Shown here piece by piece: positions 8,303 to 16,477 of a stretch of DNA of 45,949 bases. This DNA comes from Acidobacteriota bacterium. GTDB lineage: Bacteria > Acidobacteriota > Thermoanaerobaculia > Multivoradales > JBCCEF01. A program made the translations under genes and the position numbers. Numbering within the stretch: position 1 is the stretch's first letter; each line of letters opens with the position of its first letter. The notes below the pieces were generated by a model. The model did not search any database and was not told the DNA's origin. It saw only the letters and a list, made by a program, of their open reading frames with translations. The stretch covers positions 1-45,949 of the forward strand of contig JBCCHV010000054.1 of assembly GCA_039028635.1 (NCBI GenBank). The letters run 5' to 3'.

Positions 8303-8433
8303 GGCCGGAGCCTAGCATGGAAAATTCCCATTAATAGGAAAAATTTGAATAATAGGAAAAACCCTGCTACGGTGAATTCAGCTCCGGTGCCGTGCACCGC
8401 GACATCACCTCAGATCTTCGGGAGACAAACCCC
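8303..8433. promoter_or_regulatory. Divergent promoter region with AATAGGAAAAA direct repeats
   Basis: The gap between the ArsR-type gene and the CPBP gene has an AT-rich core unlike its surroundings. AATAGGAAAAA occurs at 8333-8343 and again at 8351-8361, 18 bp apart. Near-symmetric GGAAAATTCCC lies just to the left (8319-8329). These are the best candidates for the regulator's operator. A ribosome site GGAG (8421-8424) precedes the CPBP start. Operator function is inference. Confidence 0.5.
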
Positions 8434-9144
8434 ATGAGCCTGGTTATCGAACTGATCCTGATCGGCGGTTTCTTCGTCCTCTACCCCATCTTCGGCGGCC
8501 TCACCTATCGCGGCCAGCAGCGCGCCATCCGTGCCGGTCGCATAAGCCGCTGGCGCCTCTACAACGAAATCCTCCTCGCCGAGTGGGCGGCGACCCTGCT
8601 GGTGGTTGGCTACTGGATCTTGGAGGGGCTCTCCTGGCGCGAGCTCGGCCTGACCGGCCCCTGGAATCGCGCCACCGCCATCGCCTGGGTGCTGGCTCTG
8701 GTCGCCGTCGGCGCTCTCGCCGCCCAGGTGCTGATCGGTCGTCACAAGGATGAGTGGCGACGCCAGGTCCGCAGCCAGCTCGACGCCGTCGACGGGCTGA
8801 TGCCGACCAGCCGCTCGGAGAGCCTCGGCTTCACCGCCGTGGCCTTCACCGCCGGTTTCTGTGAGGAGGTGCTCTACCGCGGCTTCCTGTTCTGGTGGTT
8901 GCAACACCTCGGCCTCGGCACGATCGCCGCCGCCGCCGGCACGGTGATCTTCTTCGGCGCCGCTCACCTCTACCAAGGCTGGCTGGGCGGTTTGCGGGCG
9001 GCCGCCGCCGGGGTCTTCCTGATCGCCTTGACGGTGCTCGCCGGATCCCTCTGGCCGGCCATCGTGCTGCATGTCCTGGGCGACCTGGTGTCCGGCTGGA
9101 CGGCACGGGTGGCGCGCGCCGAGCCGACGCCGTCGCCCGCCTGA
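8434..9144 (+). CDS. CPBP-family intramembrane metalloprotease (CAAX/Abi type)
   Basis: A 236-residue membrane protein with about six to seven hydrophobic helices. The three CPBP motifs are intact: E144-E145-x-x-x-R149 (CEEVLYRG), F-x-x-x-H178 (FFGAAH) and H213-x-x-x-D217 (HVLGD). Members cleave prenylated or membrane-embedded substrates, and in bacteria they often act in bacteriocin self-immunity or regulated proteolysis; the substrate here is unknown. The ATG at 8434 has GGAG nine bases upstream, so the in-frame ATG at 8392 is rejected. It is divergent from the ArsR-type regulator, which probably controls it. Confidence 0.9.
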   Translation: MSLVIELILIGGFFVLYPIFGGLTYRGQQRAIRAGRISRWRLYNEILLAEWAATLLVVGYWILEGLSWRELGLTGPWNRATAIAWVLALVAVGALAAQVLIGRHKDEWRRQVRSQLDAVDGLMPTSRSESLGFTAVAFTAGFCEEVLYRGFLFWWLQHLGLGTIAAAAGTVIFFGAAHLYQGWLGGLRAAAAGVFLIALTVLAGSLWPAIVLHVLGDLVSGWTARVARAEPTPSPA

Positions 9145-9272
9145 CGCCAGCCGGAGGGCGGTTGGAATCCTTTCGGCCGCCAGTTCGTAGGAGTGATCAG
9201 AAGGGGCGTGGGTGCCGGCCACCGATCCGGCGTCCACGCTCGTCACCCCGGCACAAGGAGATCCACGGCGCA

Positions 9273-9296
9273 GGTGAAATATTCACCACCGTGGTG
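9273..9296. promoter_or_regulatory. Overlapping inverted repeats upstream of the 9355 gene
   Basis: GGTGAAATATTCACC (9273-9287) is a perfect inverted repeat with a 3-base centre. Its right arm overlaps a second one, CACCAC-C-GTGGTG (9284-9296). The two would be mutually exclusive as RNA hairpins and could also serve as protein operators. They lie 58 bp before the start of the secreted protein gene. Role unknown. Confidence 0.35.
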
Positions 9297-9354
9297 CGTT
9301 TCTCGGGGGAGAACTCGGCACCAGGACCGGCACCATCCAAGGAGACTCCGCAGC

Positions 9355-9900
9355 ATGTCACGACCGCGCAAGCACCTCATAATCTGGTTCGTACTCGTCG
9401 CCCTTTCGCTTCCGCTGACGGCCTGGGCGCAGGGCGCAGGGCCACGCACCATGGGCAACTCCGGGTTGACCCTCGACGCTGCCAGCATTGGCGATCAGCT
9501 CACCATCAGTAGCTCCGACAAGACCACCCAGAAGATGGATCTCCTGCGCGAGCTGTCCTATCTCGAGCCCAACCGCTGGCAGGCCTCGTCGGTGACCTGG
9601 TTCCGCTTTCAGAAGAACGACGACGGCTCGATGATGATCACCGAAGAAGGGTCCGGCATCGTCGGCGACCTTTCGGCGTCCAAGAAGTGGACCGTCGAGG
9701 CCCTCGAGGACGGCGGCTGGAAAGCGACGCCCAAGAAATCCGGCGGCAAGATTGATCTCTACCTGGCCACCAAGTATCGCGGCGAAGACTACTCCGTCGG
9801 CGCCGTGGTGCCGAAGTTCGACGAGGAGGCCTATGGCGCCGTCTATCGCGGCACCGACTTCCTCTTCTTCGTCGTCCAGAAGAAGCACCCCGGGGCTTAG
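9355..9900 (+). CDS. Secreted hypothetical protein
   Basis: A 181-residue protein. Residues 1-26 are a signal peptide (HLIIWFVLVALSLPLTAWAQG). The mature part is mixed alpha/beta, with no Cys and no motif I can assign. The segment around residues 60-110 (NRWQASSVTWFRFQKNDDGSMMITEEG) and the C-terminal FDEEAYGAVYRGTDFLFFVVQKK give it a compact, lipocalin-like or hypothetical-DUF look, but this is not a call. The ATG at 9355 follows AAGGAG by several bases; the frame is open back to 9193 without a better start. The dispersed repeat at 9905 begins just after its stop. Confidence 0.75.
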   Translation: MSRPRKHLIIWFVLVALSLPLTAWAQGAGPRTMGNSGLTLDAASIGDQLTISSSDKTTQKMDLLRELSYLEPNRWQASSVTWFRFQKNDDGSMMITEEGSGIVGDLSASKKWTVEALEDGGWKATPKKSGGKIDLYLATKYRGEDYSVGAVVPKFDEEAYGAVYRGTDFLFFVVQKKHPGA

Positions 9901-9904
9901 TTTC

Positions 9905-9967
9905 CAGGGGGGCTAAAGGCGCCTCCCTCAGCTTGCGCGGCTCGGCCCGCACGCATATGTCGTGCGG
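9905..9967 (+). repeat. Dispersed intergenic repeat, copy 1
   Basis: AGGGGGGCTAAAGGCGCC followed by a GC-rich hairpin (CCGCAC at 9947-9952 with GTGCGG at 9962-9967, enclosing a GCATATGTC loop). The same order, GGCTAAAGGCGCC-x-CCCTC then a hairpin with GCATGTCG in its loop, recurs at 33833-33890. Its left end recurs at 32546-32561, where the IS element has split it. Both copies sit directly 3' of plus-strand genes. Confidence 0.65.
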
Positions 9968-10013
9968 CTCGCGGCCAGCCAGGCCTCAATCCAATTCAGG
10001 GCTCCTCGAGAGG

Positions 10014-11612
10014 TCACTCCAGGCTCAGCGCCACCGCTTCGGCGACTTTGATGCCATCGATCGCCGCCGACAGGATGCCGCCCGCATAGCCGGCCCCTTC
10101 CCCCGCCGGGAAGAGGCCGGCGGTGTTGAGGCTCTGCAGGTCGTCGCCGCGCTCGAGGCGCAGCGGCGAGGAGGTGCGGCTCTCGACGGCGCTGAGCACC
10201 GCGTCGTCCATGGCGAAGCCCGGCAGCTTGCGATCGAAGACCGGCAGCGCTTCGCGAATCGCCGCCACCGCGAACTCCGGCAAGGCCTGTGAGAGATCCC
10301 CCAGCCGCACTCCCGGCGTGTAGGACGGAGTCACCGAACCGAGACGGGTCGAGGGTCGGCCGGCGAGGAAGTCACCCACTAGCTGCCCAGGGGCTCGATA
10401 GTCGCGGCCGCCGAGTTCGAAGGCGCGCTCTTCCCAGAAACGCTGCAAGGCGATGCCGGCGAGCGGCCCCCCGGGGTAATCCTCCGGATCGATCCCGACC
10501 ACGATGCCGGCATTGGCGTTGCGCTCGGCGCGGTCGTACTGACTCATGCCGTTGGTCACCACCCTGCCCTCTTCGGAGGTCGCCGCCACCACCGTGCCAC
10601 CGGGACACATGCAGAAGCTGTAAACCGACCGACCGCTCGCACCGTGGTGCACCAGCTTGTAATCGGCGGCGCCGAGGATCGGGTGCCCGGCCTGGCGACC
10701 GAAGCGGCGCTGGTCGATCAAGGCCTGGGGATGCTCGATGCGGAAGCCGATCGAGAATGGCTTCGGCACCATGTGCACGCCCCGCCGATGCAGCATCGCG
10801 AAGCTGTCGCGAGCGCTGTGCCCGAGAGCGAGCACCACCCGCTCGGCGGCCATCCGCTCACCGCCGGCGAGACGCAGCCCGATCACTCGATGCTGCGCGT
10901 CGAGCTCGAGGTCTTCGACCTTGTGGCGAAAGCGGATCTCGCCTCCCAGGCCTTCGATCTTGGCGCGCATGCGCTCGACCATCTTGACCAGTCGGAAGGT
11001 CCCGATGTGGGGCTTGCCGACGTAGAGAATCTCGGCCGGAGCACCGGCCTCGACGAATTCCTCGAGCACCTTGCGGCCGCGATGGCCCGGATCCTTGACT
11101 TGGCTGTAGAGCTTGCCGTCCGAAAAGGTGCCCGCACCGCCCTCCCCGAACTGGGCATTGGATTCCGGATCGAGGCGCCCCTTGCGCCACAGGCCGAAGG
11201 TGTCGACGGTGCGCTCGCGCACCGCCTTGCCGCGTTCGAGAACCAGCGGCCGATAGCCCATCTGAGCCAGAACCAGGGCAGCGAAGAGGCCGCACGGTCC
11301 CATGCCGACCACCACCGGCCGCTGAGCCAGCCGCGGCGGGGCCTGAGCAACGAAGCGGTAGGTCGCGTCCGGCGTCGGCCCGATCTCGCTCTGGCCGGCG
11401 TGGAGCGCCAGCAGCTCCGCTTCGCGCGCGCTCTCGACGTCGACGCTATAGATCAGCCGCACGGCGCCTCGCCGGCGGGCGTCGGCACTGCGCTTGAAGA
11501 CCTTCAGGGAGCGCAAATCGCCTTCTCGAACCCGCAGCCGCGACGCCACGGCGGCGCGCAGCTCGGCGTCCGAGTGTTCCAGCGGTAAACGGAGGTTGCG
11601 AACTCGAATCAT
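10014..11612 (-). CDS. FAD-dependent dehydrogenase (COG2509-type)
   Basis: A 532-residue protein. Residues 1-90 form the small alpha/beta domain typical of this family (MIRVRNLRLPLEHSDAEL, then ADARRRGAVRLIYSVDVE). Residues 98-130 hold the dinucleotide-binding G-M-G-P-C-G motif and the terminal acidic ribose-binding Glu (LVLERG). The family-specific QFGEGGAGTFSDGKL, GKPHIGT and CMCPGG segments are present. A C-terminal FAD contact (AGLFPAGEGAGYAGGILSAAIDG) closes the fold. Members are annotated as uncharacterised FAD-dependent dehydrogenases; the substrate is not known. It starts at ATG 11612, with TAGAGT about 40 bases upstream as a possible -10. It lies downstream of the M36 protease, separated by a strong hairpin. 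Confidence 0.9.
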   Translation of the reverse strand: MIRVRNLRLPLEHSDAELRAAVASRLRVREGDLRSLKVFKRSADARRRGAVRLIYSVDVESAREAELLALHAGQSEIGPTPDATYRFVAQAPPRLAQRPVVVGMGPCGLFAALVLAQMGYRPLVLERGKAVRERTVDTFGLWRKGRLDPESNAQFGEGGAGTFSDGKLYSQVKDPGHRGRKVLEEFVEAGAPAEILYVGKPHIGTFRLVKMVERMRAKIEGLGGEIRFRHKVEDLELDAQHRVIGLRLAGGERMAAERVVLALGHSARDSFAMLHRRGVHMVPKPFSIGFRIEHPQALIDQRRFGRQAGHPILGAADYKLVHHGASGRSVYSFCMCPGGTVVAATSEEGRVVTNGMSQYDRAERNANAGIVVGIDPEDYPGGPLAGIALQRFWEERAFELGGRDYRAPGQLVGDFLAGRPSTRLGSVTPSYTPGVRLGDLSQALPEFAVAAIREALPVFDRKLPGFAMDDAVLSAVESRTSSPLRLERGDDLQSLNTAGLFPAGEGAGYAGGILSAAIDGIKVAEAVALSLE

Positions 11613-11654
11613 GGGCCTTTCCCTCGACTCACCGCCGACGGCGACGATCTGCGA

Positions 11655-11660
11655 ACTCTA
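11655..11660 (-). promoter_or_regulatory. Candidate -10 box TAGAGT
   Basis: TAGAGT reads on the minus strand 42 bases upstream of the FAD-dehydrogenase start. It matches the CTAGA-N-T boxes before other genes here. It also lies after the terminator hairpin of the preceding gene, which fits an independent promoter. Confidence 0.35.
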
Positions 11661-11689
11661 GCCCATGCCTCGACCGACCGAAATGCAAC

Positions 11690-11711
11690 GGGCCCGGCCG
11701 AAGCCGGGCCC
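11690..11711 (-). terminator. UUCG-tetraloop hairpin after the M36 protease
   Basis: The arms GGGCCCGGC and GCCGGGCCC pair perfectly over 9 bp. Read on the minus strand the loop is C(UUCG)G, the very stable tetraloop class. It lies 56 bp after the protease stop. The U-tract is weak (GTTGCATTT), so it may act as a terminator or as an mRNA 3'-end stabiliser. Confidence 0.7.
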
Positions 11712-11766
11712 GAAGGGTCCTCACGAGGCGAGCCGGGATCCCCGCGGGAATCCTGGCTTCATCGCC

Positions 11767-14700
11767 TTACGGTTGGCAGATCGACAGATCGTCGATGCCC
11801 GCTTCCACCAGATCCCCCTCGGAAGGACCATCGGCCACCTGCACCCGCAGGCGAACCGTCGAGCCGGCGGGAATACTGGCGGTCGCCTGGGTCCAGGCGG
11901 CGTTGATCTGGATGTCGCCGAGGGAGACCACCGGCGAGTAGGTAGCACCATCGTTGGTGGAGACCTCGAGCAAGAAGAAGTCACCACTGTCGTCTCCAGC
12001 ATCGCGCTGGCCGTGGAAGTACCAGACGGCGAGATCCGAAGCCTGCGCCACCGAGTACGGCGGCGAGGTCAGAATGCAGGTGCCGCCATCGACGTCGGCA
12101 TTGCCGGCGCTGGTGTTGCTGGCGGTGAACAACGCCGTCCCCGAACCGGTGGTGTGATCGCCGCCCACCTGGGTGGTGACCCCACTGTTGGTCTGCTGCG
12201 TCGGCGTGCCGGCAACGAACGTACCCGTCGTGCAGTTGCCGCTGGTCTGCCAGCCGGCCGTGCTGCCTTCGAAGTTGTCGTTGACGGCGCAGCCCACGGG
12301 CACGTCCTCGTACACCCGCACATTGCGGAAGCGGCTGTCGTTGGTCAACGCACCAGCGTCCTTGTCGTTGACCAGCACCAGGAACATCGAGCTGCCGGTG
12401 TAGTACTGACCGACCGGGATGGTGTAGCTGGTGAAGTTACCGCTGCCATCGTAGTTGTCGAAGTCGTGGTTGGCGCTGCCCCAGTTCTGGGTGCCGTGCA
12501 CCTGGAACACCCGGACGGCGTTGCTGATGTTGTCGTCCTCGTCGAAACCGATGCCGTGGATCTCACCCTCGGAGGAGGACGAGAACTCGAACTCGATCAC
12601 CGTGTTCGGCGTGACCGTGAAGGTCTGCGAGGTACGACGCCAGGTGTTCTGCTCGAGCAGGATGGTGTCGCCACCGTCCTCGACGGTGACGTCACTGCTG
12701 TTGTCCTGGCCCGAGTAGGACACCGTGCCGGTGGCGCTCCAGTCGATGCAATCGGTGCAACCGCCACCGATGGCGTTGACCGTCACGGTCACCGTGTCGG
12801 AGCCGGAAGCCCCACCGCTGTCGGTCACCGAGGCGGTCACCGTGTGGGTGCCCACCGACAGGGACGTCGTGCTGAAGGTGCCGCCGGAACCGATGGTGCC
12901 GTCCAGGTTCGAGCTCCAGGACAGCGAGCCCGTCAGCGTGCCGTCCTCGGTGTCCGTCGCCGTGCCGGTGAAGGTCACCGAGTCACCGTCCGTCACCGTC
13001 GTCGGATCGGCCGGCGACGAGATGTTGACGTTCGGAACATCGTTGGTCGGCGCGTTGACCGTCACCGTCACCGAATCGGATCCGGAAAGGCCACCGCTGT
13101 CGGTCACCGAGGCGGTCACCGTGTGGGTGCCCACCGACAGGGACGACGTGCTGAAGGAGCCGCCGGAACCGATGGCGCCGTCCAGGTTCGAGCTCCAGGA
13201 CAAAGAGCCCGTCAGCGAGCCGTCCTCGGCATCCGTCGCCGTCCCGGTGAAGGTCACCGAATCGCCCTGGGTCACCGTCGTCGAGCCCGAGGGCGCCGAG
13301 ATGTTGACCGTCGGAGCGGTGTTGGTCGGCGTGCAGGTGGAGTTGCCGCTGACCACCACATCGTCGATGAACCATCCGATCTGGTCGTTGTCGGTGTTGT
13401 CGACGGTGTTGAAGGTGAAACGCACCTGGATGCTCTGGCCGGCGAAGGCCGAGAGCGAGATGGCGCCGCTCGACTCCCAAACGGAGGTCGAAGCGTCCGA
13501 CGCATCGAGAGCGAACACGGAAGTGGCGCCGCTGCCGGTGACGATCTCGACCACCGTGGTGTCGAAGGCACCGTTGAAGCTCTCCACCTGACGCAGATAC
13601 TGGAAGGTCAGGGTCGAGGACGCCGTGACGCCGGAGATCACCGGCGACGTCAGGCTTCCCGTGTTGGGCGAGCCGGCGTTGTAGTCGCAGGACGAATCGA
13701 TGCCGTAGTAGAAGGCATTCACCGGCGAGGTGTAGCCGTTCTGCGGGCTGGCGCAGGTCGAGTTGGCCGTCAAGTGCCACAGGCCGGTGGCGGTCCAACC
13801 GCTGGCGCCGCTCTCGAAGTCGTCCGTCAAGCCACCGCCGGAACCGTCGTCGACCACCACCGTGGCCGAATCCTGGTCCGTACCGCAGGAGGTGGTCGCC
13901 GTCACCGTGTAGGTGGTGGTCGCCGTCGGGCTGACGCTGATCTGGGCCGAGGTCTGACCGCCCGGCGACCAGCTATAGGTGTGGTTGGCGAGGGCCGCTG
14001 TACCGACCGTCGCCGAATCACCGAGGCAGATGGTCTGATCCGCACCGGCATCGGCCACCGCCGTCGGCTGACAGGCGCAGGAGGCCGGCACCGCGAAGCC
14101 GTTGGTCGGGTTGGTCGAGCCGGAGCCGCCGGAGACCGCATCCTCACCGAGACCGAAGGCCGCGAAGGTCTCCCAGATCAGGCAGACGTCGGCACCGCCG
14201 TAGTTGTCCGTGGCGGCCTGGATGATGCCGTCGCGGTTGTTGACGAAGGTCGGCGAGCAGGCGGTGTTCTTGAAGCCCTCGTTGAGGTAGAGCATCGCCC
14301 GGTGATTGCCGGCGCCAGCCGTGCTGTTGGCCAAGTCCTCATCGAAGCCATGGCGATCGACGAGGGCCCAGAAGACCTCCCAATAGGCCTGCGCCCAAAC
14401 CTCACCGACACCGTGGGGAATCGCCATTCCCTGGATCGACTCGTAGGTGTGGGTGTTGACTGCCGGGTTCGTCGAGTAGCGCTGGGTCCGAATCCCGGAG
14501 CCGCTGGTGGGCTGGTTGAGGGCGTAGGTCCCGATACCGCGCGGGTCGCTGCCCTGGTCGCCGGTTTCGGCGCTGTAGATCAGCGACATCAGGTCGCTCC
14601 AGCCCTCACCGGCCTGCTGGTTGTTGTTCAGGCAGCTCGAGTTCGACGGGCCACCGACCTGGCGGGTGGAGATGCCGTGGCCGTACTCGTGGGCCATGAT

Positions 14701-16125
14701 GCCGTTGTCGAGGTCACCGTCCAGATCCGGATTGGGCGACGTCCACAGGCACATCAGCATGGCGCCGTTGCCGCCGTCCGGCGGCGTCGAGAAGAAGGCG
14801 TTGTTGGGGCAGCGGAAGTTGCCCGACTGCACCGAGACGTTGACGTAGTCGCCACCGGCACCGCCATTGCCGAAGTTGTTCTGCTGGAAGTTGCCGGCCG
14901 CCTCATCGAAGCCGTAGAGGTACTGGATGTCGTGGATGATGTTGTTCCAGTAGAAGGCGTTGGCCGTCGCCGCCGGCTGATACTGACTCGGCGCCTGGTT
15001 GAGGTTGATCGGGAAATCACAATCGAGGGAACCACCGCAACTGGTCTCCGATCCTGGCGGAGCGCCGTTGCCGTCCGTGTCCGGGAAGGCGTGGACGTTG
15101 TTGCCGCGCATGATCGTGTAGCTGGTCGAGCCGGTGTCGTGCCAGCCCAGGGGCGAGGTCGACAGGGCCGGATCGCTCACCAGGGTCCGGCCGTCGCCGG
15201 GCGGTACCGGCGTGGTGTGGATCGGCGACTCGAGGGGCCGCGGGTAGACGCGGTAGCTGTCGTTCTTGGTCCAGTCGAAGCGGGTCCAGATCTTGCCGCT
15301 GTGGGCGTCGACGTTGATGTCGTAGTGGTGCACTCCATCCGGCGTCCTGACGTTGAAGTTCCACACCAGACGAGCCTCACCGCGGCGCACCGGCAACCAC
15401 ATCAGGCCGGCCTCGATCTCGTCGAGGGAGAGGCCGCGGGCCTGCAGGCGGGTGGTGCGACGGACGCCATCGGGCCGGCTGAGCTCCCGCACCGCACCGA
15501 TCGCCAGGCCGAGATGCTCGGCGGCGAGCTCGATAGCCTGGGCGGCCCGCAGCGTCGGCTGGGAGCGATTGGCGGCACTCGCCATCTTGGGCAGGAAGGC
15601 GTTGTTCACGCCCATGATGCGCCCCGCACGGTTGACGTTGACGTGCAGCTGGCCGTTGTAGACCGGAATGCCGGCGTGGACCTGACGCAGGTAGATGTGG
15701 GTCGCGCCGGTGACCTTGCTCGGCACCTCGTCGGTGACCTCGTGGTTGGCGAAATCGGCCGCATCGAGGCCCAGCAGAGGGAGCTGCGAGTCGAGATAGT
15801 CCTTGGCGATGGACATCGCCTCGCCCGCCTTCGGGGCGGTCAAATAGCCCGTCTTGTTGTACAAGGTGCGCGTCGCACCGGTCGTTCCCTCGAAGGTGAC
15901 CGCGAGCTCCGGCAGAAGGGCCTCCATGACCCCGATACGCTGCTGCTGGAGGGGCTGCGGATCGACCTTGAAGGTCTGGTTGTAGCGCACCCGGGCGTCG
16001 AAATCGTTATGGGCATGTCCATCATCGGCGACCGGACCGATCGCCAGGGCCGCTCCCGTCCACAGGAGAGCGGCCCCCACGAGGGCCAGGATCAGGGTCC
16101 TACCAAGACGAGTGCTCGACTGCAT
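11767..16125 (-). CDS. Secreted M36 (fungalysin-type) metalloprotease with Ig-like repeats
   Basis: A 1452-residue secreted protease. Residues 1-29 are a signal peptide. Residues 30-280 are the fungalysin/thermolysin propeptide with a PepSY-like part (GIPVYNGQLHVNVNRAGRIMGV). The M36 catalytic domain spans about 330-690, with zinc motif HEYGH at 479-483 and the third zinc ligand Glu507 in GEGWSDLMS. After it come a PKD/gliding-type domain (about 715-795), a D-FESG-x-x-GW beta-sandwich module (about 800-970), two 93-residue Ig-like repeats, a carbohydrate-binding-like beta domain and a second FE-G-x-x-GW module. The ATG at 16125 has AAGGAGG four bases upstream; the in-frame extension to 16299 is rejected. 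It likely digests extracellular protein for nutrition. The complementary strand is open for 1507 codons; this is a shadow. Confidence 0.95.
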   Translation of the reverse strand: MQSSTRLGRTLILALVGAALLWTGAALAIGPVADDGHAHNDFDARVRYNQTFKVDPQPLQQQRIGVMEALLPELAVTFEGTTGATRTLYNKTGYLTAPKAGEAMSIAKDYLDSQLPLLGLDAADFANHEVTDEVPSKVTGATHIYLRQVHAGIPVYNGQLHVNVNRAGRIMGVNNAFLPKMASAANRSQPTLRAAQAIELAAEHLGLAIGAVRELSRPDGVRRTTRLQARGLSLDEIEAGLMWLPVRRGEARLVWNFNVRTPDGVHHYDINVDAHSGKIWTRFDWTKNDSYRVYPRPLESPIHTTPVPPGDGRTLVSDPALSTSPLGWHDTGSTSYTIMRGNNVHAFPDTDGNGAPPGSETSCGGSLDCDFPINLNQAPSQYQPAATANAFYWNNIIHDIQYLYGFDEAAGNFQQNNFGNGGAGGDYVNVSVQSGNFRCPNNAFFSTPPDGGNGAMLMCLWTSPNPDLDGDLDNGIMAHEYGHGISTRQVGGPSNSSCLNNNQQAGEGWSDLMSLIYSAETGDQGSDPRGIGTYALNQPTSGSGIRTQRYSTNPAVNTHTYESIQGMAIPHGVGEVWAQAYWEVFWALVDRHGFDEDLANSTAGAGNHRAMLYLNEGFKNTACSPTFVNNRDGIIQAATDNYGGADVCLIWETFAAFGLGEDAVSGGSGSTNPTNGFAVPASCACQPTAVADAGADQTICLGDSATVGTAALANHTYSWSPGGQTSAQISVSPTATTTYTVTATTSCGTDQDSATVVVDDGSGGGLTDDFESGASGWTATGLWHLTANSTCASPQNGYTSPVNAFYYGIDSSCDYNAGSPNTGSLTSPVISGVTASSTLTFQYLRQVESFNGAFDTTVVEIVTGSGATSVFALDASDASTSVWESSGAISLSAFAGQSIQVRFTFNTVDNTDNDQIGWFIDDVVVSGNSTCTPTNTAPTVNISAPSGSTTVTQGDSVTFTGTATDAEDGSLTGSLSWSSNLDGAIGSGGSFSTSSLSVGTHTVTASVTDSGGLSGSDSVTVTVNAPTNDVPNVNISSPADPTTVTDGDSVTFTGTATDTEDGTLTGSLSWSSNLDGTIGSGGTFSTTSLSVGTHTVTASVTDSGGASGSDTVTVTVNAIGGGCTDCIDWSATGTVSYSGQDNSSDVTVEDGGDTILLEQNTWRRTSQTFTVTPNTVIEFEFSSSSEGEIHGIGFDEDDNISNAVRVFQVHGTQNWGSANHDFDNYDGSGNFTSYTIPVGQYYTGSSMFLVLVNDKDAGALTNDSRFRNVRVYEDVPVGCAVNDNFEGSTAGWQTSGNCTTGTFVAGTPTQQTNSGVTTQVGGDHTTGSGTALFTASNTSAGNADVDGGTCILTSPPYSVAQASDLAVWYFHGQRDAGDDSGDFFLLEVSTNDGATYSPVVSLGDIQINAAWTQATASIPAGSTVRLRVQVADGPSEGDLVEAGIDDLSICQP
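12773..13330 (-). repeat. Tandem 279-bp repeat encoding two Ig-like domains
   Basis: Copies at 12773-13051 and 13052-13330 are nearly identical over long stretches, with a period of exactly 279 bp (93 codons). Each encodes the pattern TVT-x-GDSVTFTGTAT-D followed by SLSWSSNLDG and SVGTHTVTASVTDSGG. The very high DNA identity points to a recent duplication or ongoing gene conversion. Confidence 0.9.
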
Positions 16126-16477
16126 ACTTCCTCCTTGCAAAATCGACGGCGTTCCGAACTCCCGAAGCCGCCGAATCATCGGGCGTAGAGCGCCCCGAAA
16201 CGCCCATGCGTTTCGCGACAGCTCTCGCAAAACGAATACTGAAGCACGCATAGGTCTTCGAGGCGAAGACTCGATGCGCACCGGGTCCTCAAGGGCCATC
16301 CCCCCGGTCGCCCTCTTGAGTTATTCAAGAGATCTACTGATTCTCTAATTGAACTGACGCGGATGGTACCAGGCTGAACGTCAGGACGCAATGACGTACT
16401 GCCATCTCAGCAATCGCAACAACTTCGGCGCTTCCGGTTCCCTCGGCGACCTTCCGGTTTGCGGTTAGTCTTCGGCC
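16126..16477. promoter_or_regulatory. 352-bp intergenic region, upstream of two diverging genes
   Basis: No gene is visible. It should hold the M36 protease promoter (minus) and the start of the 16478 gene (plus). It has two perfect inverted repeats: CTCTTGA-gttat-TCAAGAG (16313-16331) and GTCTTCG-agg-CGAAGAC (16254-16270). The stretch around 16310-16365 is AT-rich for this genome and is the likeliest minus-strand promoter zone, which would give the protease a long leader of roughly 200 bases. TAGTCT at 16466-16471 lies six bases before the GTG at 16478. Confidence 0.45.

Noticed and set aside
11665-16188. A 1507-codon open frame on the plus strand, opposite the M36 protease
   Set aside because: It is antiparallel to a gene with clear domains, signal peptide and ribosome site. 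Its translation is a low-complexity Arg/Gly/Val/His-rich string with no motif. Long antisense frames are expected opposite genes with strong third-position GC.
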